Below are positions 26,501 through 34,897 of a DNA stretch of 64,000 nucleotides, one piece after another (within the stretch, counting starts at the first letter, position 1; the number at the start of each line of letters is the position of its first letter). The stretch is taken from positions 32,844 through 96,843 of the forward strand of contig JAZSDU010000049.1 in NCBI GenBank assembly GCA_045531335.1, written 5' to 3'. The DNA comes from CAG-452 sp045531335 (GTDB lineage: Bacteria; Bacillota; Clostridia; TANB77; CAG-508). The position numbers were made by a program, and so were the translations under genes. The notes under the pieces were generated by a model, which saw nothing but the letters and a program-made list of their open reading frames with translations, searched no databases and was not told the origin of the DNA.

Positions 26501-27306
26501 CACGTATGAACCTTGGTCAAGTTTTAGAGGTTCACTTAGGTGCAGCTGCAAGATTATTAGGAATGAAAGTTGCAACACCAGTATTTGATGGTGCAACAGA
26601 AGAAGATATAGTAGAATTATTAAAACAATCAGGATTATCAGAAGATGGTAAAACAATACTTTATGATGGAAGAACAGGAGAACCATTTGATAAACCAATT
26701 ACAGTTGGTGTAATGTACATGTTAAAACTTCACCACTTAGTTGATGATAAAATACATGCTCGTTCAACTGGACCATACTCATTAGTAACACAACAACCTC
26801 TTGGAGGTAAAGCTCAATTTGGTGGACAAAGATTTGGAGAGATGGAGGTTTGGGCACTAGAAGCTTATGGTGCTGCATACACATTACAAGAAATCTTAAC
26901 AATCAAATCTGACGATGTTGTAGGAAGAGTAAAAACTTATGAAGCAATCGTTAAAGGTGAAAATGTTCCTGAACCAGGAGTTCCAGAAAGCTTTAAAGTA
27001 TTAGTAAAAGAATTACAAAGTTTAGGACTAGATGTAAGATTATATTCCGAAGATGATGAAGAATTAGAATTAAAAGAGAACATCGAAGAAGGAATAGACT
27101 TAAATCTAGAAGAATTAAACAAAGCAATGGCAGCAGAAGAGGAAGCTGTAGTTGATGAAGAAGAATTATCAGAAGAATTCATAGAAGAAGATTTCGATGA
27201 AGATATGATGGAAGATGAAGATATAATGATAGAAGAAAGCGAAATCTTTGATAATGAACTAGCAACAGATAATGAAATGAATGATAATGATATTATTGAT
27301 GAATAA
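23581..27306 (+). CDS. rpoB: RNA polymerase beta subunit
   Basis: Encodes 1241 residues from a TTG start with AAGGAG 10 bases upstream. Conserved blocks include PGCYYESDYDKTGKKLY, the rifampicin pocket QFMDQTNPLSELTHKRRIS (residues at the usual resistance positions D, H and S are wild type) and the C-terminal SLVTQQPLGGKAQFGGQRFG. The last 85 residues are an unusual, strongly acidic tail (runs of Glu and Asp). No CGG codon is used. Not preceded by rplJL here. Confidence 0.98.
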   Translation: MLKDLNYEKTTRKTFAKIGDFIDIPNLIEVQKESYNWFVREGLGEVLKDISPIIDYSGNLVLEFFDYYMEEKTKYSLEEAKERDATYSTRLHVKVRLINRETGEIKEQEIYLGDFPLMTDSGTFVINGAERVVVSQLVRSPGCYYESDYDKTGKKLYKSTVMPIRGAWLEYETDSNDIFYVRIDRTRKLPVTVLLRAIGLVSDEQIIDLFGEDEKILATIAKDTVKTSEEAIVEIYKKLRPGELPTVDAARNLFNNLFFDPRRYDLAKVGRYKFNKKLNLASRITGCVAYNDILNSETGEILVEKDTVISKEAAKEIQDLGINIVDVKVDDKKVKVIGNGTVDINAYVDTKKLGINIKELVNYEVLKNIIENTDKKDLKKVIEEREEELVPKHIVTEDMISSVNYLLNLQYGLGRVDDIDHLGNRRIRCVGELLQNQFRIGLTRLERVVRERMTIQDLDVITPQTLINTKPITSSIREFFGSSQLSQFMDQTNPLSELTHKRRISALGPGGLSRERAGFEVRDVHYTHYGRLCPIESPEGPNIGLISALSTFAIINEYGFVETPYRKIDPNTHKVTDEVQYMTADEEDEYIIAQASEPMTKDGKFKNKLIRVSYLDEIIEVEPEKVDYIDISPKQLVSVGAAMIPFLEHDDANRALMGANMQRQAVPLMITDSPIVGTGIEYRAAKDSGITVLAKNDGIVERVTGDEIIIKTESGEKDTYKLRKFKRTNGGTCINQHPIVVKGEKVKANDVIADGPSTQNGEMALGKNVLIAFTTWEGYNYEDAILLSERLVKEDVYTSIHIEEYDCECRDTKLGAEEITRDIPNIGEENLKDLDENGIIRIGAEVRPGDILVGKVTPKGETELSAEERLLRAIFGEKAREVRDTSLRVPHGEAGTIVDVKIYNRENSDELGPGVNEVIRVYIAQKRKISVGDKMAGRHGNKGVISRILPVEDMPFMPDGTPVDVVLNPLGVPSRMNLGQVLEVHLGAAARLLGMKVATPVFDGATEEDIVELLKQSGLSEDGKTILYDGRTGEPFDKPITVGVMYMLKLHHLVDDKIHARSTGPYSLVTQQPLGGKAQFGGQRFGEMEVWALEAYGAAYTLQEILTIKSDDVVGRVKTYEAIVKGENVPEPGVPESFKVLVKELQSLGLDVRLYSEDDEELELKENIEEGIDLNLEELNKAMAAEEEAVVDEEELSEEFIEEDFDEDMMEDEDIMIEESEIFDNELATDNEMNDNDIIDE

Positions 27307-27424
27307 TAAAAAACCAATTAAATACTTACAATAGAATAAAATTAAATAACAAGATGGAATTGTTCGAGCGGTGTATATTTGATTTTAGGAATATTGTACC
27401 CAACAACAAAACGAATTGTAAACA

Positions 27425-27453
27425 TGTAGGGGCGAGGTTCCACCCTCGCCCGT
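27425..27453. repeat. GTAGGGGCG-family repeat, rpoB-rpoC gap (first)
   Basis: TGTAGGGGCGAGGTTCCACC followed by CTCGCCC: a GGGCGAGG/CCTCGCCC hairpin. Confidence 0.7.
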
Positions 27454-27475
27454 GAATGAAAACAAAATATGAAAA

Positions 27476-27525
27476 TGTAGGGGCGAACTCTGTTCGCCTG
27501 CGGGCGATTAAAAATCGCCCCTACA
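27476..27525. repeat. GTAGGGGCG-family repeat, rpoB-rpoC gap (second, complete)
   Basis: Begins TGTAGGGGCGAACTCTGTTC and ends ATCGCCCCTACA: full inverted termini with an inner GGCGAA/TTCGCC hairpin. Nearly identical copies lie at 31131-31180 and 32804-32853. Confidence 0.8.
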
Positions 27526-27553
27526 ATTAATTTTTGAAGGGGGAAAAGCCTTA

Positions 27554-30500
27554 ATGGAAAACAAAGAAGTAAAAGACGAATTAGAGATATTCAATAAATT
27601 AAAAGTAGGTTTAGCATCTGATGAAAAAATAAGAGAATGGTCAAAAGGTGAAGTTAAAAAACCAGAAACTATTAATTATAGAACTCTAAAACCAGAAAAA
27701 GATGGTTTGTTCTGTGAAAAGATATTTGGACCTACAAAAGACTGGGAATGTCATTGTGGTAAATATAAAAGAGTAAGATATAAAGGAATAATATGTGATA
27801 GATGTGGTGTTGAAGTAACAAAGTCAAAAGTAAGACGTGAAAGAATGGGACACATAGAACTTGCTGCACCAGTTGCTCATATTTGGTATTTTAAGGGAAT
27901 TCCAAGTAGAGTTGCATTATTATTAGATATTTCTCCAAGAAGTTTAGAGAAAGTTATATATTTTGCATCATATATAGTACTTGATAAAGGAACATCAGAA
28001 CTTTCAAAATGCCAAGTATTAACAGAAAAAGAATATAGAGAAGCTGAAGAAAAATATGGAAAAGGATCTTTCACAGCTAAAATGGGTGCAGAAGCGATAA
28101 AAACTTTATTACAAGAAGTAGATTTAGAAAAATTATCAGCTAAACTAAAAAAAGAAGTAGAAAAAGCAAGTGAACAGAAAAAAGCAAAACTTGTTAAAAG
28201 ATTAGATACAGTAGAAAGCTTTAGATTATCTGGAAACAAACCAGAATGGATGGTAATGAGTGTTATACCAGTAATACCACCAGAAATAAGACCAATGGTT
28301 CAATTAGATGGTGGAAGATTTGCAACATCTGACTTAAACGACTTGTATAGAAGAGTTATAAATAGAAATAACAGATTAAAAAGATTATTAGAATTAGGTG
28401 CACCAGAAATAATTGTAAGAAATGAAAAAAGAATGTTACAAGAATCTGTAGATGCATTAATAGACAATGGAAGAAGAGGAAGACCAGTAACAGGTGCTGG
28501 AAACAGACCATTAAAATCATTATCAGATATGCTTAAAGGAAAACAAGGACGTTTCCGTCAAAACCTACTTGGAAAACGTGTTGACTATTCAGGACGTTCA
28601 GTTATCGTAGTTGGACCTGAACTTAAAATTTATCAATGTGGACTTCCAAAAGAAATGGCTATAGAATTATTCAAACCATTTGTAATGAGAGAATTGGTCG
28701 GAAGAGGACTTGCTCACAATATTAAAAATGCAAAAAGAATGGTAGAAAAATTAAGACCAGAAGTATGGGATATATTAGAAGAAGTAATTGCTGATCACCC
28801 AGTAATGTTAAACCGTGCTCCTACACTACATAGATTAGGTATTCAAGCATTTGAACCTGTATTAGTAGAAGGAAGAGCTATAAAACTTCATCCATTAGTA
28901 TGTACAGCATTCAATGCTGACTTCGACGGAGACCAAATGGCGGTTCACGTTCCGTTATCTCCAGAAGCACAAGCAGAAGCAAGATATTTAATGCTATCTG
29001 TAAATAACCTTTTAAAACCACAAGATGGTAAACCAGTTACAGTACCAACACAAGATATGATACTTGGTAGTTACTATCTAACAATGCAAATAGATGGTGA
29101 AAAAGGTGAAGGTATGTATTTCAAAGATGTAGATGAAGCACTTCTTGCTTATCAAAACGGAGATGTTGGATTACATGCAAAAGTAAAAGTTAGATTAACT
29201 AAAGAAATAGATGGAGAAAAGAAAACAAAAACGATTCAAACAACAGTAGGAAGATTAATATACAACGAGCAAATTCCTCAAGATTTAGGATTTGTTGATA
29301 GAACAAACCCTGAAAAAGAATTTGATTTAGAAATAGATTTTGCAGTTATGAAAAAGAACCTAGGAACAATTGTTGCAAAATGTATAGACAAACATGGATT
29401 AAATAGAGCTGCAGAATTGTTAGACTATATTAAAGCATTAGGATTTAAATATTCTACAAGAGGTGCAATAACTGTGTCAGTTCACGACGTTGCAGTTCCA
29501 GAAGCTAAAAAGAAAATATTAGCAGATGGAGAAAAACAAGTAGAAGAAATAGCAAAACAATATAGAAGAGGTTTAATAACAGAAGAAGAAAGATATTCAT
29601 CAATAATCAAAGTATGGGAAAAAGCAACAAATGATGTTACAGAGGCAATGAAAGACAATTTTGATGAATTAAATCCAATATATATGATGGCTCAATCTGG
29701 AGCAAGAGGAAACATGAACCAATTACGTCAAATTGCTGGTATGCGTGGACTTATGGCTAACACATCTGGTAAAGCAGTTGAAATTCCAATTAAATCATGC
29801 TTCAGAGAAGGATTAGACGTTCTAGAATACTTCGTTTCTTCACACGGTGCTAGAAAAGGTTTAGCAGATACAGCCTTAAGAACAGCTGACTCTGGATACT
29901 TAACAAGAAGATTGGTTGATGTATCTCAAGATATAATAGTAAGAGAACCTGATTGTGGTACAACAGAAGGAATTGAAATAGAAGATATTAAAGATGGAAA
30001 CCAAATAATAGAAAAATTACATGAAAGACTAGTTGGTAGATATGCTTTAAAAGACATAGTAAATCCAGAAACAAAAGAATTAATAGTAGATAGTAATACA
30101 TTAATTACACCAGATATAGCCGACAAAGTAATAGCTGCAGGAATAACAAAAGTAGAAGTACGTTCAGTATTAGGATGTAAAACAAAACATGGTGTTTGTA
30201 GTAAATGCTATGGTATGGGTCTTGCTACAAGAAAAGAAGTTAACATTGGTGAAGCAGTTGGAATTATAGCTGCACAATCAATTGGTGAACCAGGTACACA
30301 GCTTACAATGAGAACATTCCACACAGGTGGTGTAGCAGGAGGAGATATCACACAAGGTTTACCTAGGGTTGAAGAGTTATTTGAAGCAAGAAAACCAAAG
30401 GGACTTGCTGTAATTTCTGAAATAGACGGAACAGTTAAAATTGAAGAAGTTAAGAAAAGAAAAGAAGTTACAATTACAAGTAAAGACAATTCAAAAACAT

Positions 30501-31099
30501 ATGCAATTAGTTTCGGTTCTAAATTAAAAGTAAAAGAAGGAGACGAAATTAAAGCAGGAGATCCAATTACAGAAGGTTCAATTAATCCAAATGAAATATT
30601 AGCTATTAAAGGACCAGAAGGGGTTTATAAATATTTAACATCTGAAGTTCAAAAAGTATATAGAAACCAAGGTGTTGATATTAATGATAAACATATCGAG
30701 GTTATAGGAAGACAAATGCTTAGAAAAATAAAAATAGATGATAATGGGGACACAGGAATGTTCGCAGGTTCATTAGTTGATATTAATGAGTTTAATGAAG
30801 AAAATGAAAAAGTAATAGCAGAAGGATTAAGACCTGCAACAGGAACAAGAACATTACTTGGTATCACAAAAGCATCACTTGCAACAGAAAGTTTCTTATC
30901 AGCTGCATCATTCCAAGAAACCACAAGAGTATTGACAGAAGCAGCAATAAAGGGAAAAGTTGACTCACTAATAGGGTTAAAAGAAAATGTTATTATAGGA
31001 AAACTAATTCCAGCAGGAACAGGTATGCAAGCATACAGAAATGTAAAAATAAATACTGAAGAACAAGAAGAACAAACAGGAGAATCAGTAGCAGAATAA
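27554..31099 (+). CDS. rpoC: RNA polymerase beta' subunit
   Basis: Encodes 1181 residues; GAAGGGGG precedes the ATG by 11 bases. The N-terminal zinc site uses Cys66, 68, 81 and 84. The catalytic magnesium loop NADFDGDQMAVH is near residue 455. The second zinc site appears at CKTKHGVCSKCYGMGLATRK, and the trigger-loop region is at GEPGTQLTMRTFHTGG. The mRNA distance from rpoB is 247 bases and contains two palindromic repeats, unusual for this pair. A terminator follows the stop. Confidence 0.98.
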   Translation: MENKEVKDELEIFNKLKVGLASDEKIREWSKGEVKKPETINYRTLKPEKDGLFCEKIFGPTKDWECHCGKYKRVRYKGIICDRCGVEVTKSKVRRERMGHIELAAPVAHIWYFKGIPSRVALLLDISPRSLEKVIYFASYIVLDKGTSELSKCQVLTEKEYREAEEKYGKGSFTAKMGAEAIKTLLQEVDLEKLSAKLKKEVEKASEQKKAKLVKRLDTVESFRLSGNKPEWMVMSVIPVIPPEIRPMVQLDGGRFATSDLNDLYRRVINRNNRLKRLLELGAPEIIVRNEKRMLQESVDALIDNGRRGRPVTGAGNRPLKSLSDMLKGKQGRFRQNLLGKRVDYSGRSVIVVGPELKIYQCGLPKEMAIELFKPFVMRELVGRGLAHNIKNAKRMVEKLRPEVWDILEEVIADHPVMLNRAPTLHRLGIQAFEPVLVEGRAIKLHPLVCTAFNADFDGDQMAVHVPLSPEAQAEARYLMLSVNNLLKPQDGKPVTVPTQDMILGSYYLTMQIDGEKGEGMYFKDVDEALLAYQNGDVGLHAKVKVRLTKEIDGEKKTKTIQTTVGRLIYNEQIPQDLGFVDRTNPEKEFDLEIDFAVMKKNLGTIVAKCIDKHGLNRAAELLDYIKALGFKYSTRGAITVSVHDVAVPEAKKKILADGEKQVEEIAKQYRRGLITEEERYSSIIKVWEKATNDVTEAMKDNFDELNPIYMMAQSGARGNMNQLRQIAGMRGLMANTSGKAVEIPIKSCFREGLDVLEYFVSSHGARKGLADTALRTADSGYLTRRLVDVSQDIIVREPDCGTTEGIEIEDIKDGNQIIEKLHERLVGRYALKDIVNPETKELIVDSNTLITPDIADKVIAAGITKVEVRSVLGCKTKHGVCSKCYGMGLATRKEVNIGEAVGIIAAQSIGEPGTQLTMRTFHTGGVAGGDITQGLPRVEELFEARKPKGLAVISEIDGTVKIEEVKKRKEVTITSKDNSKTYAISFGSKLKVKEGDEIKAGDPITEGSINPNEILAIKGPEGVYKYLTSEVQKVYRNQGVDINDKHIEVIGRQMLRKIKIDDNGDTGMFAGSLVDINEFNEENEKVIAEGLRPATGTRTLLGITKASLATESFLSAASFQETTRVLTEAAIKGKVDSLIGLKENVIIGKLIPAGTGMQAYRNVKINTEEQEEQTGESVAE

Positions 31100-31128
31100 A
31101 AAAGTGGGGTAATACCCCACTTTTTTAA
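31100..31128 (+). terminator. Terminator of rpoC
   Basis: AAAAGTGGGG, loop TAATAC-type, CCCCACTTTTTT: strong GC stem with T tract directly after the stop. Confidence 0.9.
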
Positions 31129-31130
31129 AA

Positions 31131-31180
31131 TGTAGGGGCTAACTCTGTTCGCCCGCGGGCGATTGAAAATCGCCCCTACA
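31131..31180. repeat. GTAGGGGC-family repeat after rpoC
   Basis: TGTAGGGGCTAACTCTGTTC to ATCGCCCCTACA, almost the same as the second rpoB-rpoC copy. A one-arm relative of the GGACGGACTT repeat follows near 31211. Confidence 0.8.
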
Positions 31181-31295
31181 ATATGTGCAACAACAAAATC
31201 TTTCTTTTTTTGGACGGACTTGATTTGGTCTTTTTCAAGAATTCGATCGGAGCAAAAAATTGAAAAAATAATTTACAAATAATCTTAAAATGATA

Positions 31296-31324
31296 TTGAA
31301 ATCATAAAACTATAGTGTTAAAAT
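31296..31324 (+). promoter_or_regulatory. Promoter of prs
   Basis: TTGAAA (31296-31301), 17 bases, TAAAAT (31319-31324). Confidence 0.55.
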
Positions 31325-31369
31325 GAATGTGTTAAAATCCGACAAAAAAATCAAATTAGGGGGATAAAA

Positions 31370-32317
31370 ATGGAAAACATTAAAGTTTTTGCCTGCAATT
31401 CGGCAGAAGAATTTACAAAAGAAATATGCGATAATTTAGGCATAGAAGTAGGAAAAAAAGATTCATTTAAATTTGCAAACGACAATAGCTTTGTACAATT
31501 AAAAGAAACTGTAAGAGAACAAGATGTATATATTGTACAAACAACTCAACCACCAGTAAATGAAAGAATTATGGAATTATTAATAACAATTGAAGCTGCA
31601 AAAAGAGCAGGTGCTAGAAGAATAACAGCAGTTCTTCCATATTTCATGTATTCAAGATCAGATAAAAAAGATCAATCAAGAGTTCCTGTAACTGCAAAAT
31701 TGATGGCAACAATACTAGAAGCCGCAGGAGTGGATCATGTACTTACATGTGACTTACATAATCCAGCTATTCAAGCATATTTTAATGTAATATGTGATAG
31801 AGTAACAGCAAAACACTTATTAGAAAAATACTTCCAAGAAAAACAATTAGAAAATATGGTAGTAGTTGCAACAGATGCAGGAAGTTCAAAAAAAGCATAT
31901 AAATATTCGAAATTTTTTGAATGTCCATTAGCATTAATTGATAAAAGAAGAGAATCAAACAACGATAATGCAGTAGCTACAAACATTATAGGAGATATAG
32001 AAGGAAGAACAGCAGTAATATTTGATGATGAAGTTAGTACAGCAGGAACATTAGTAGAGGCTGCACATATCTTAAAAGAACATGGAGCAAAAGAAATATA
32101 TGCAGGAGCAACACATGGAGTTTTAGTAGGACCTGCAATTGAGAGAATAGAAAAATCTCCAATAAAAGAATTAGTAGTAACAAATACAATTCCACTTGAA
32201 CCAGAAAAAAGAATTGATAAAATAAAAGTGGTATCAATAGCTCCATTATTTGCAGAAGCAATTAAGAGACTAAATGAAGCAAAACCATTGGGAGACTTAT
32301 TTGAATACGATAAATAA
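31370..32317 (+). CDS. prs: Ribose-phosphate pyrophosphokinase
   Basis: Encodes 315 residues, the usual length, with AGGGGGA before the ATG. Motifs: YFMYSRSDKKDQSR (ATP-binding flexible-loop region, equivalent to YARQDRK), CDLHNPAIQAYF, and the PRPP loop VIFDDEVSTAGT near residue 220. Some motif residues differ from the B. subtilis type (DDEVSTAGT rather than DDMIDTAGT), so it belongs to a divergent branch and its allosteric control may differ. It makes PRPP, the substrate of PurF. Confidence 0.93.
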   Translation: MENIKVFACNSAEEFTKEICDNLGIEVGKKDSFKFANDNSFVQLKETVREQDVYIVQTTQPPVNERIMELLITIEAAKRAGARRITAVLPYFMYSRSDKKDQSRVPVTAKLMATILEAAGVDHVLTCDLHNPAIQAYFNVICDRVTAKHLLEKYFQEKQLENMVVVATDAGSSKKAYKYSKFFECPLALIDKRRESNNDNAVATNIIGDIEGRTAVIFDDEVSTAGTLVEAAHILKEHGAKEIYAGATHGVLVGPAIERIEKSPIKELVVTNTIPLEPEKRIDKIKVVSIAPLFAEAIKRLNEAKPLGDLFEYDK

Positions 32318-32327
32318 TATAAAAACA

Positions 32328-32361
32328 AAAACGGCATATCACTTGTGTGATAGCCGTTTTT
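32328..32361 (+). terminator. Terminator of prs
   Basis: AAACGGC and ATCAC arms pair with GTGATAGCCGTTT, followed by TTTTG. Confidence 0.85.
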
Positions 32362-32444
32362 TGTCATTAACAATGAGTTTTTACAGAATATTAACTGTTA
32401 ATAATTCAATGATTTTAATAGATTTAAAACTACTAAAAATAACG

Positions 32445-32473
32445 TTGACAACTAGGAATTTTTACGGTATAAT
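32445..32473 (+). promoter_or_regulatory. Consensus promoter of rpsU-yqeY
   Basis: TTGACA (32445-32450), 17 bases, TATAAT (32468-32473). Confidence 0.9.
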
Positions 32474-32536
32474 ATAAAAAGTTTAAAAATCCCACTAAAT
32501 GGTAGAGATAGCAGTAGTGAGGGGAGGGAAATAAAA

Positions 32537-32707
32537 GTGTCAGAGATAAAAGTTAATAATGGTAATATAGAAGACGCATTAAAAAGATTTAAAAGACAAT
32601 GCGTAAGAAATGGTGTTTTACAAGAAGTTAGAAAAAGAGAACACTATGAAAAACCTAGTGTAAAAAGAAAGAAAAAATCAGAAGCAGCAAGAAAAAGAAA
32701 ATTTTAA
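32537..32707 (+). CDS. rpsU: 30S ribosomal protein S21
   Basis: Encodes 56 residues from a GTG start, with GGGAGGGAA upstream; too short for many gene finders. The sequence (MSEIKVNNGNIEDALKRFKR, then QCVRNGVLQEVRKREHYEKP and a Lys/Arg-rich tail) is unmistakably S21. It lies directly upstream of yqeY as in many Firmicutes. Confidence 0.96.
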   Translation: MSEIKVNNGNIEDALKRFKRQCVRNGVLQEVRKREHYEKPSVKRKKKSEAARKRKF

Positions 32708-32758
32708 TTGGTAATTAGAGGTGGAAGTTAGGAGGATAGCTTTCGCCTTTTTTATTTA

Positions 32759-32786
32759 CGTAGGGGAGTATTGCATACTCCCGCAG
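32759..32786. repeat. GTAGGGGAG-type repeat after rpsU
   Basis: GTAGGGGAGTATTGCATACT followed by CCCGC: a GGGAGTAT/ATACTCCC hairpin, a short relative of the main family. Confidence 0.6.
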
Positions 32787-32803
32787 AAAATAAAATATAA
32801 ACA

Positions 32804-32853
32804 TGTAGGGGCGAACTCTGTTCGCCAGCGGGCGACCAAAGGTCGCCCCTACA
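32804..32853. repeat. GTAGGGGCG-family repeat between rpsU and yqeY
   Basis: Complete copy: TGTAGGGGCGAACTCTGTTC to GGTCGCCCCTACA with inner hairpins. Confidence 0.8.
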
Positions 32854-32876
32854 AAAAATTGAAAGGGGTTAAATTT

Positions 32877-33317
32877 ATGTTAAAAGAAAAATTAATGGAA
32901 GATTTAAAAGAAGCAATGAAAGAAAAGCAAGTATTAAGAAAGAATGTTATTCAAATGATAAGAGCAGCAATATTACAGGTAGAGAAAGATAAACAAATTG
33001 AGTTAGACGAAAATCAAGTATTAGAAATAATAGCGAAAGAATCTAAAAAAAGAAAAGACTCATTATCAGATTATGAAAAGAGTGGAAGACAAGATTTAAT
33101 TGACCAAGTAAATGAAGAAATAGAAATAATTTCTCAATATTTACCAAAACAATTAAGCAAAGAAGAGATTATAGAAATAGTAAAACAAGTAATATCAGAA
33201 ACTGAAGCAACAAGCATTAAAGATATGGGTAAAGTTATGAAAGCTGCAAAAGAAAAAATTGGAGCAGCAGCAGATGGAAAAACAATTAACGAGGCTGTTA
33301 GAGAATTATTAAATTAG
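32877..33317 (+). CDS. yqeY: GatB/YqeY domain protein
   Basis: Encodes 146 residues. The ATG at 32877 is used (AAAGGGG 8 bases upstream); the open frame extends upstream only through a repeat. MLKEKLMEDLKEAMKEKQ, SDYEKSGRQDL and YLPKQLSKEEI are typical YqeY motifs, matching the tRNA-binding tail of GatB. The function is unproven; it may bind tRNA or assist a tRNA amidotransferase. Partner of rpsU. Confidence 0.92.
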   Translation: MLKEKLMEDLKEAMKEKQVLRKNVIQMIRAAILQVEKDKQIELDENQVLEIIAKESKKRKDSLSDYEKSGRQDLIDQVNEEIEIISQYLPKQLSKEEIIEIVKQVISETEATSIKDMGKVMKAAKEKIGAAADGKTINEAVRELLN

Positions 33318-33324
33318 GAAAATA

Positions 33325-33385
33325 TAGGGACTGACCCTGAAAAGTTGCAATTTATTAAAACTTTTTGGGTCTGTCCTGGATTTTC
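33325..33385. repeat. GGGACTGACC-type repeat after yqeY
   Basis: AGGGACTGACCCTGAAAAGT is inverse to CTTTTTGGGTCTGTCCTGGA with imperfect arms: a divergent member of the GGGACTGTCC family, and a possible terminator for yqeY. Confidence 0.5.
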
Positions 33386-33478
33386 CGTTTTTTAGTATAA
33401 AAATATAACAATTAGAAAAAATAATATTATATGAATAAAGGTTGCAAAAATGCTAACCAGAAAAAGGAGAATACAAGC

Positions 33479-34759
33479 ATGTCTTATAATACAGAACAAA
33501 TAAAGCAAGGTATAAAATTACATTGTATAGATACAAATAAGTTTAAAACGAACTTAATGTCAGTAATTATTACACTGCCACTAAGTAGGAAGAAAGTAAC
33601 TTTTGATACTGTAATTCCAGCAGTTTTAAAAAGAGGAACAGCAAATTTAAAATCACAAGAAGAGATTGCGAAAAAATTGGAAAATATGTATGGAGCAAGT
33701 TTTGATTGTGGTATAGAAAAAATAGGAGATAATCATGTTATAAAATTTTATCTAGAATCCCTAAATGATAATTTTATTCCAGAAAATAACGATATATCAA
33801 CATTAAAAGACAGCTTAGATTTATTGTTAGATATAATATTTAACCCATATCTAGAAAACAATAAATTTAAAGATGAATATGTCGAAGCAGAGAAAAATAA
33901 TATAAAACTATTAATAGAATCTAAAATTGATAATAAAGATCAATATGCATTAAATAGATGTATAGAAGAAATGTATAAAAATAAATCATATGGACTATAT
34001 AAATATGGATATACTGAAGATCTAGATAAAATAAATTCTGACAACTTATATAACTATTATTTAGAGATAATAAACACAAGTAAAATTGATATATTTGTGT
34101 CAGGAGAATTAGAAAAAGAAAAAATAGCAGAAGTTGTAAAAAACAATGAAAACATAAAGAATTTAGAAGAAAGAAATCCAAAATATATTGTAAATAATGA
34201 AGAAACTGAAGATAAAGAAAGTGTGCAAGAAAAAGAAATAGAAGAAAAAATGGATATAGGTCAAGGAAAATTGGTTATAGGGTTAGATGTAGAATTAAAG
34301 GATTATAATTCAAAATTTCCTGTATCTATGTACAATGTGATATTAGGGGAAAGTGCAACTTCTAAATTGTTTCAAAATGTTAGGGAGAAAGCAAGCTTAG
34401 CATATACAGCTAGATCAAATTATGTAAGACAAAAAAATAATATTTATATAAGATGCGGAATAGAAATAGAAAACTATGAAAAAGCATTAAGCATAATAAA
34501 AGAGCAATTAGAAGATATGAAAAAAGGAAAATTTACAGAAGAAGATTTAGCAAATGCAAAAAAATACATGATTTCAGGATTGCAATCAGTACAAGATGAA
34601 CAAGATTCTGAAATAACATACTATATAGGGCAAGAACTATCTGGAAAACTTACAACATTTGAAGAATATATGGAACAAGTAAATAAAGTAAGTATAGAAG
34701 AAGTGAAAAAAGTTGCAAATAGCATAAATATAAATACAATATATTTCTTGAGAAATTAG
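33479..34759 (+). CDS. yfmF: M16-family peptidase-like protein, non-catalytic partner
   Basis: Encodes 426 residues. The ATG at 33479 has AAAAAGGAG upstream; the earlier in-frame ATG does not. The M16 fold is seen (AVLKRGTANLKSQEEIAKKL in place of the zinc helix; SATSKLFQNVREKASLAYT in the second half), but the HxxEH zinc motif is missing, as in the YfmF member of YfmF/YfmH pairs. YfmH follows 138 bases downstream. The pair probably forms a heterodimeric zinc peptidase handling exported or signal peptides. Confidence 0.85.
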   Translation: MSYNTEQIKQGIKLHCIDTNKFKTNLMSVIITLPLSRKKVTFDTVIPAVLKRGTANLKSQEEIAKKLENMYGASFDCGIEKIGDNHVIKFYLESLNDNFIPENNDISTLKDSLDLLLDIIFNPYLENNKFKDEYVEAEKNNIKLLIESKIDNKDQYALNRCIEEMYKNKSYGLYKYGYTEDLDKINSDNLYNYYLEIINTSKIDIFVSGELEKEKIAEVVKNNENIKNLEERNPKYIVNNEETEDKESVQEKEIEEKMDIGQGKLVIGLDVELKDYNSKFPVSMYNVILGESATSKLFQNVREKASLAYTARSNYVRQKNNIYIRCGIEIENYEKALSIIKEQLEDMKKGKFTEEDLANAKKYMISGLQSVQDEQDSEITYYIGQELSGKLTTFEEYMEQVNKVSIEEVKKVANSININTIYFLRN

Positions 34760-34761
34760 AA

Positions 34762-34864
34762 AACGATTCTAGGGACTGTCTTGAATTGAATTTAAATTCC
34801 GTAGGGGCGGGTCTTGTGCCCGCCCAATAAATAAATGCGGGCAGGCACAAGACCTGCCCCTACA
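34762..34864. repeat. Two adjacent repeats between yfmF and yfmH
   Basis: A GGGACTGTC fragment (ACGATTCTAGGGACTGTC, about 34764-34790) is followed by a complete GTAGGGGCG element (34801-34864) whose arms GGGCGGGTCTTGTGCC and GGCACAAGACCTGCCC form a long hairpin. Confidence 0.75.
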
Positions 34865-34897
34865 ACATAATAATTTATATAATAAAGGAGAAAACCA

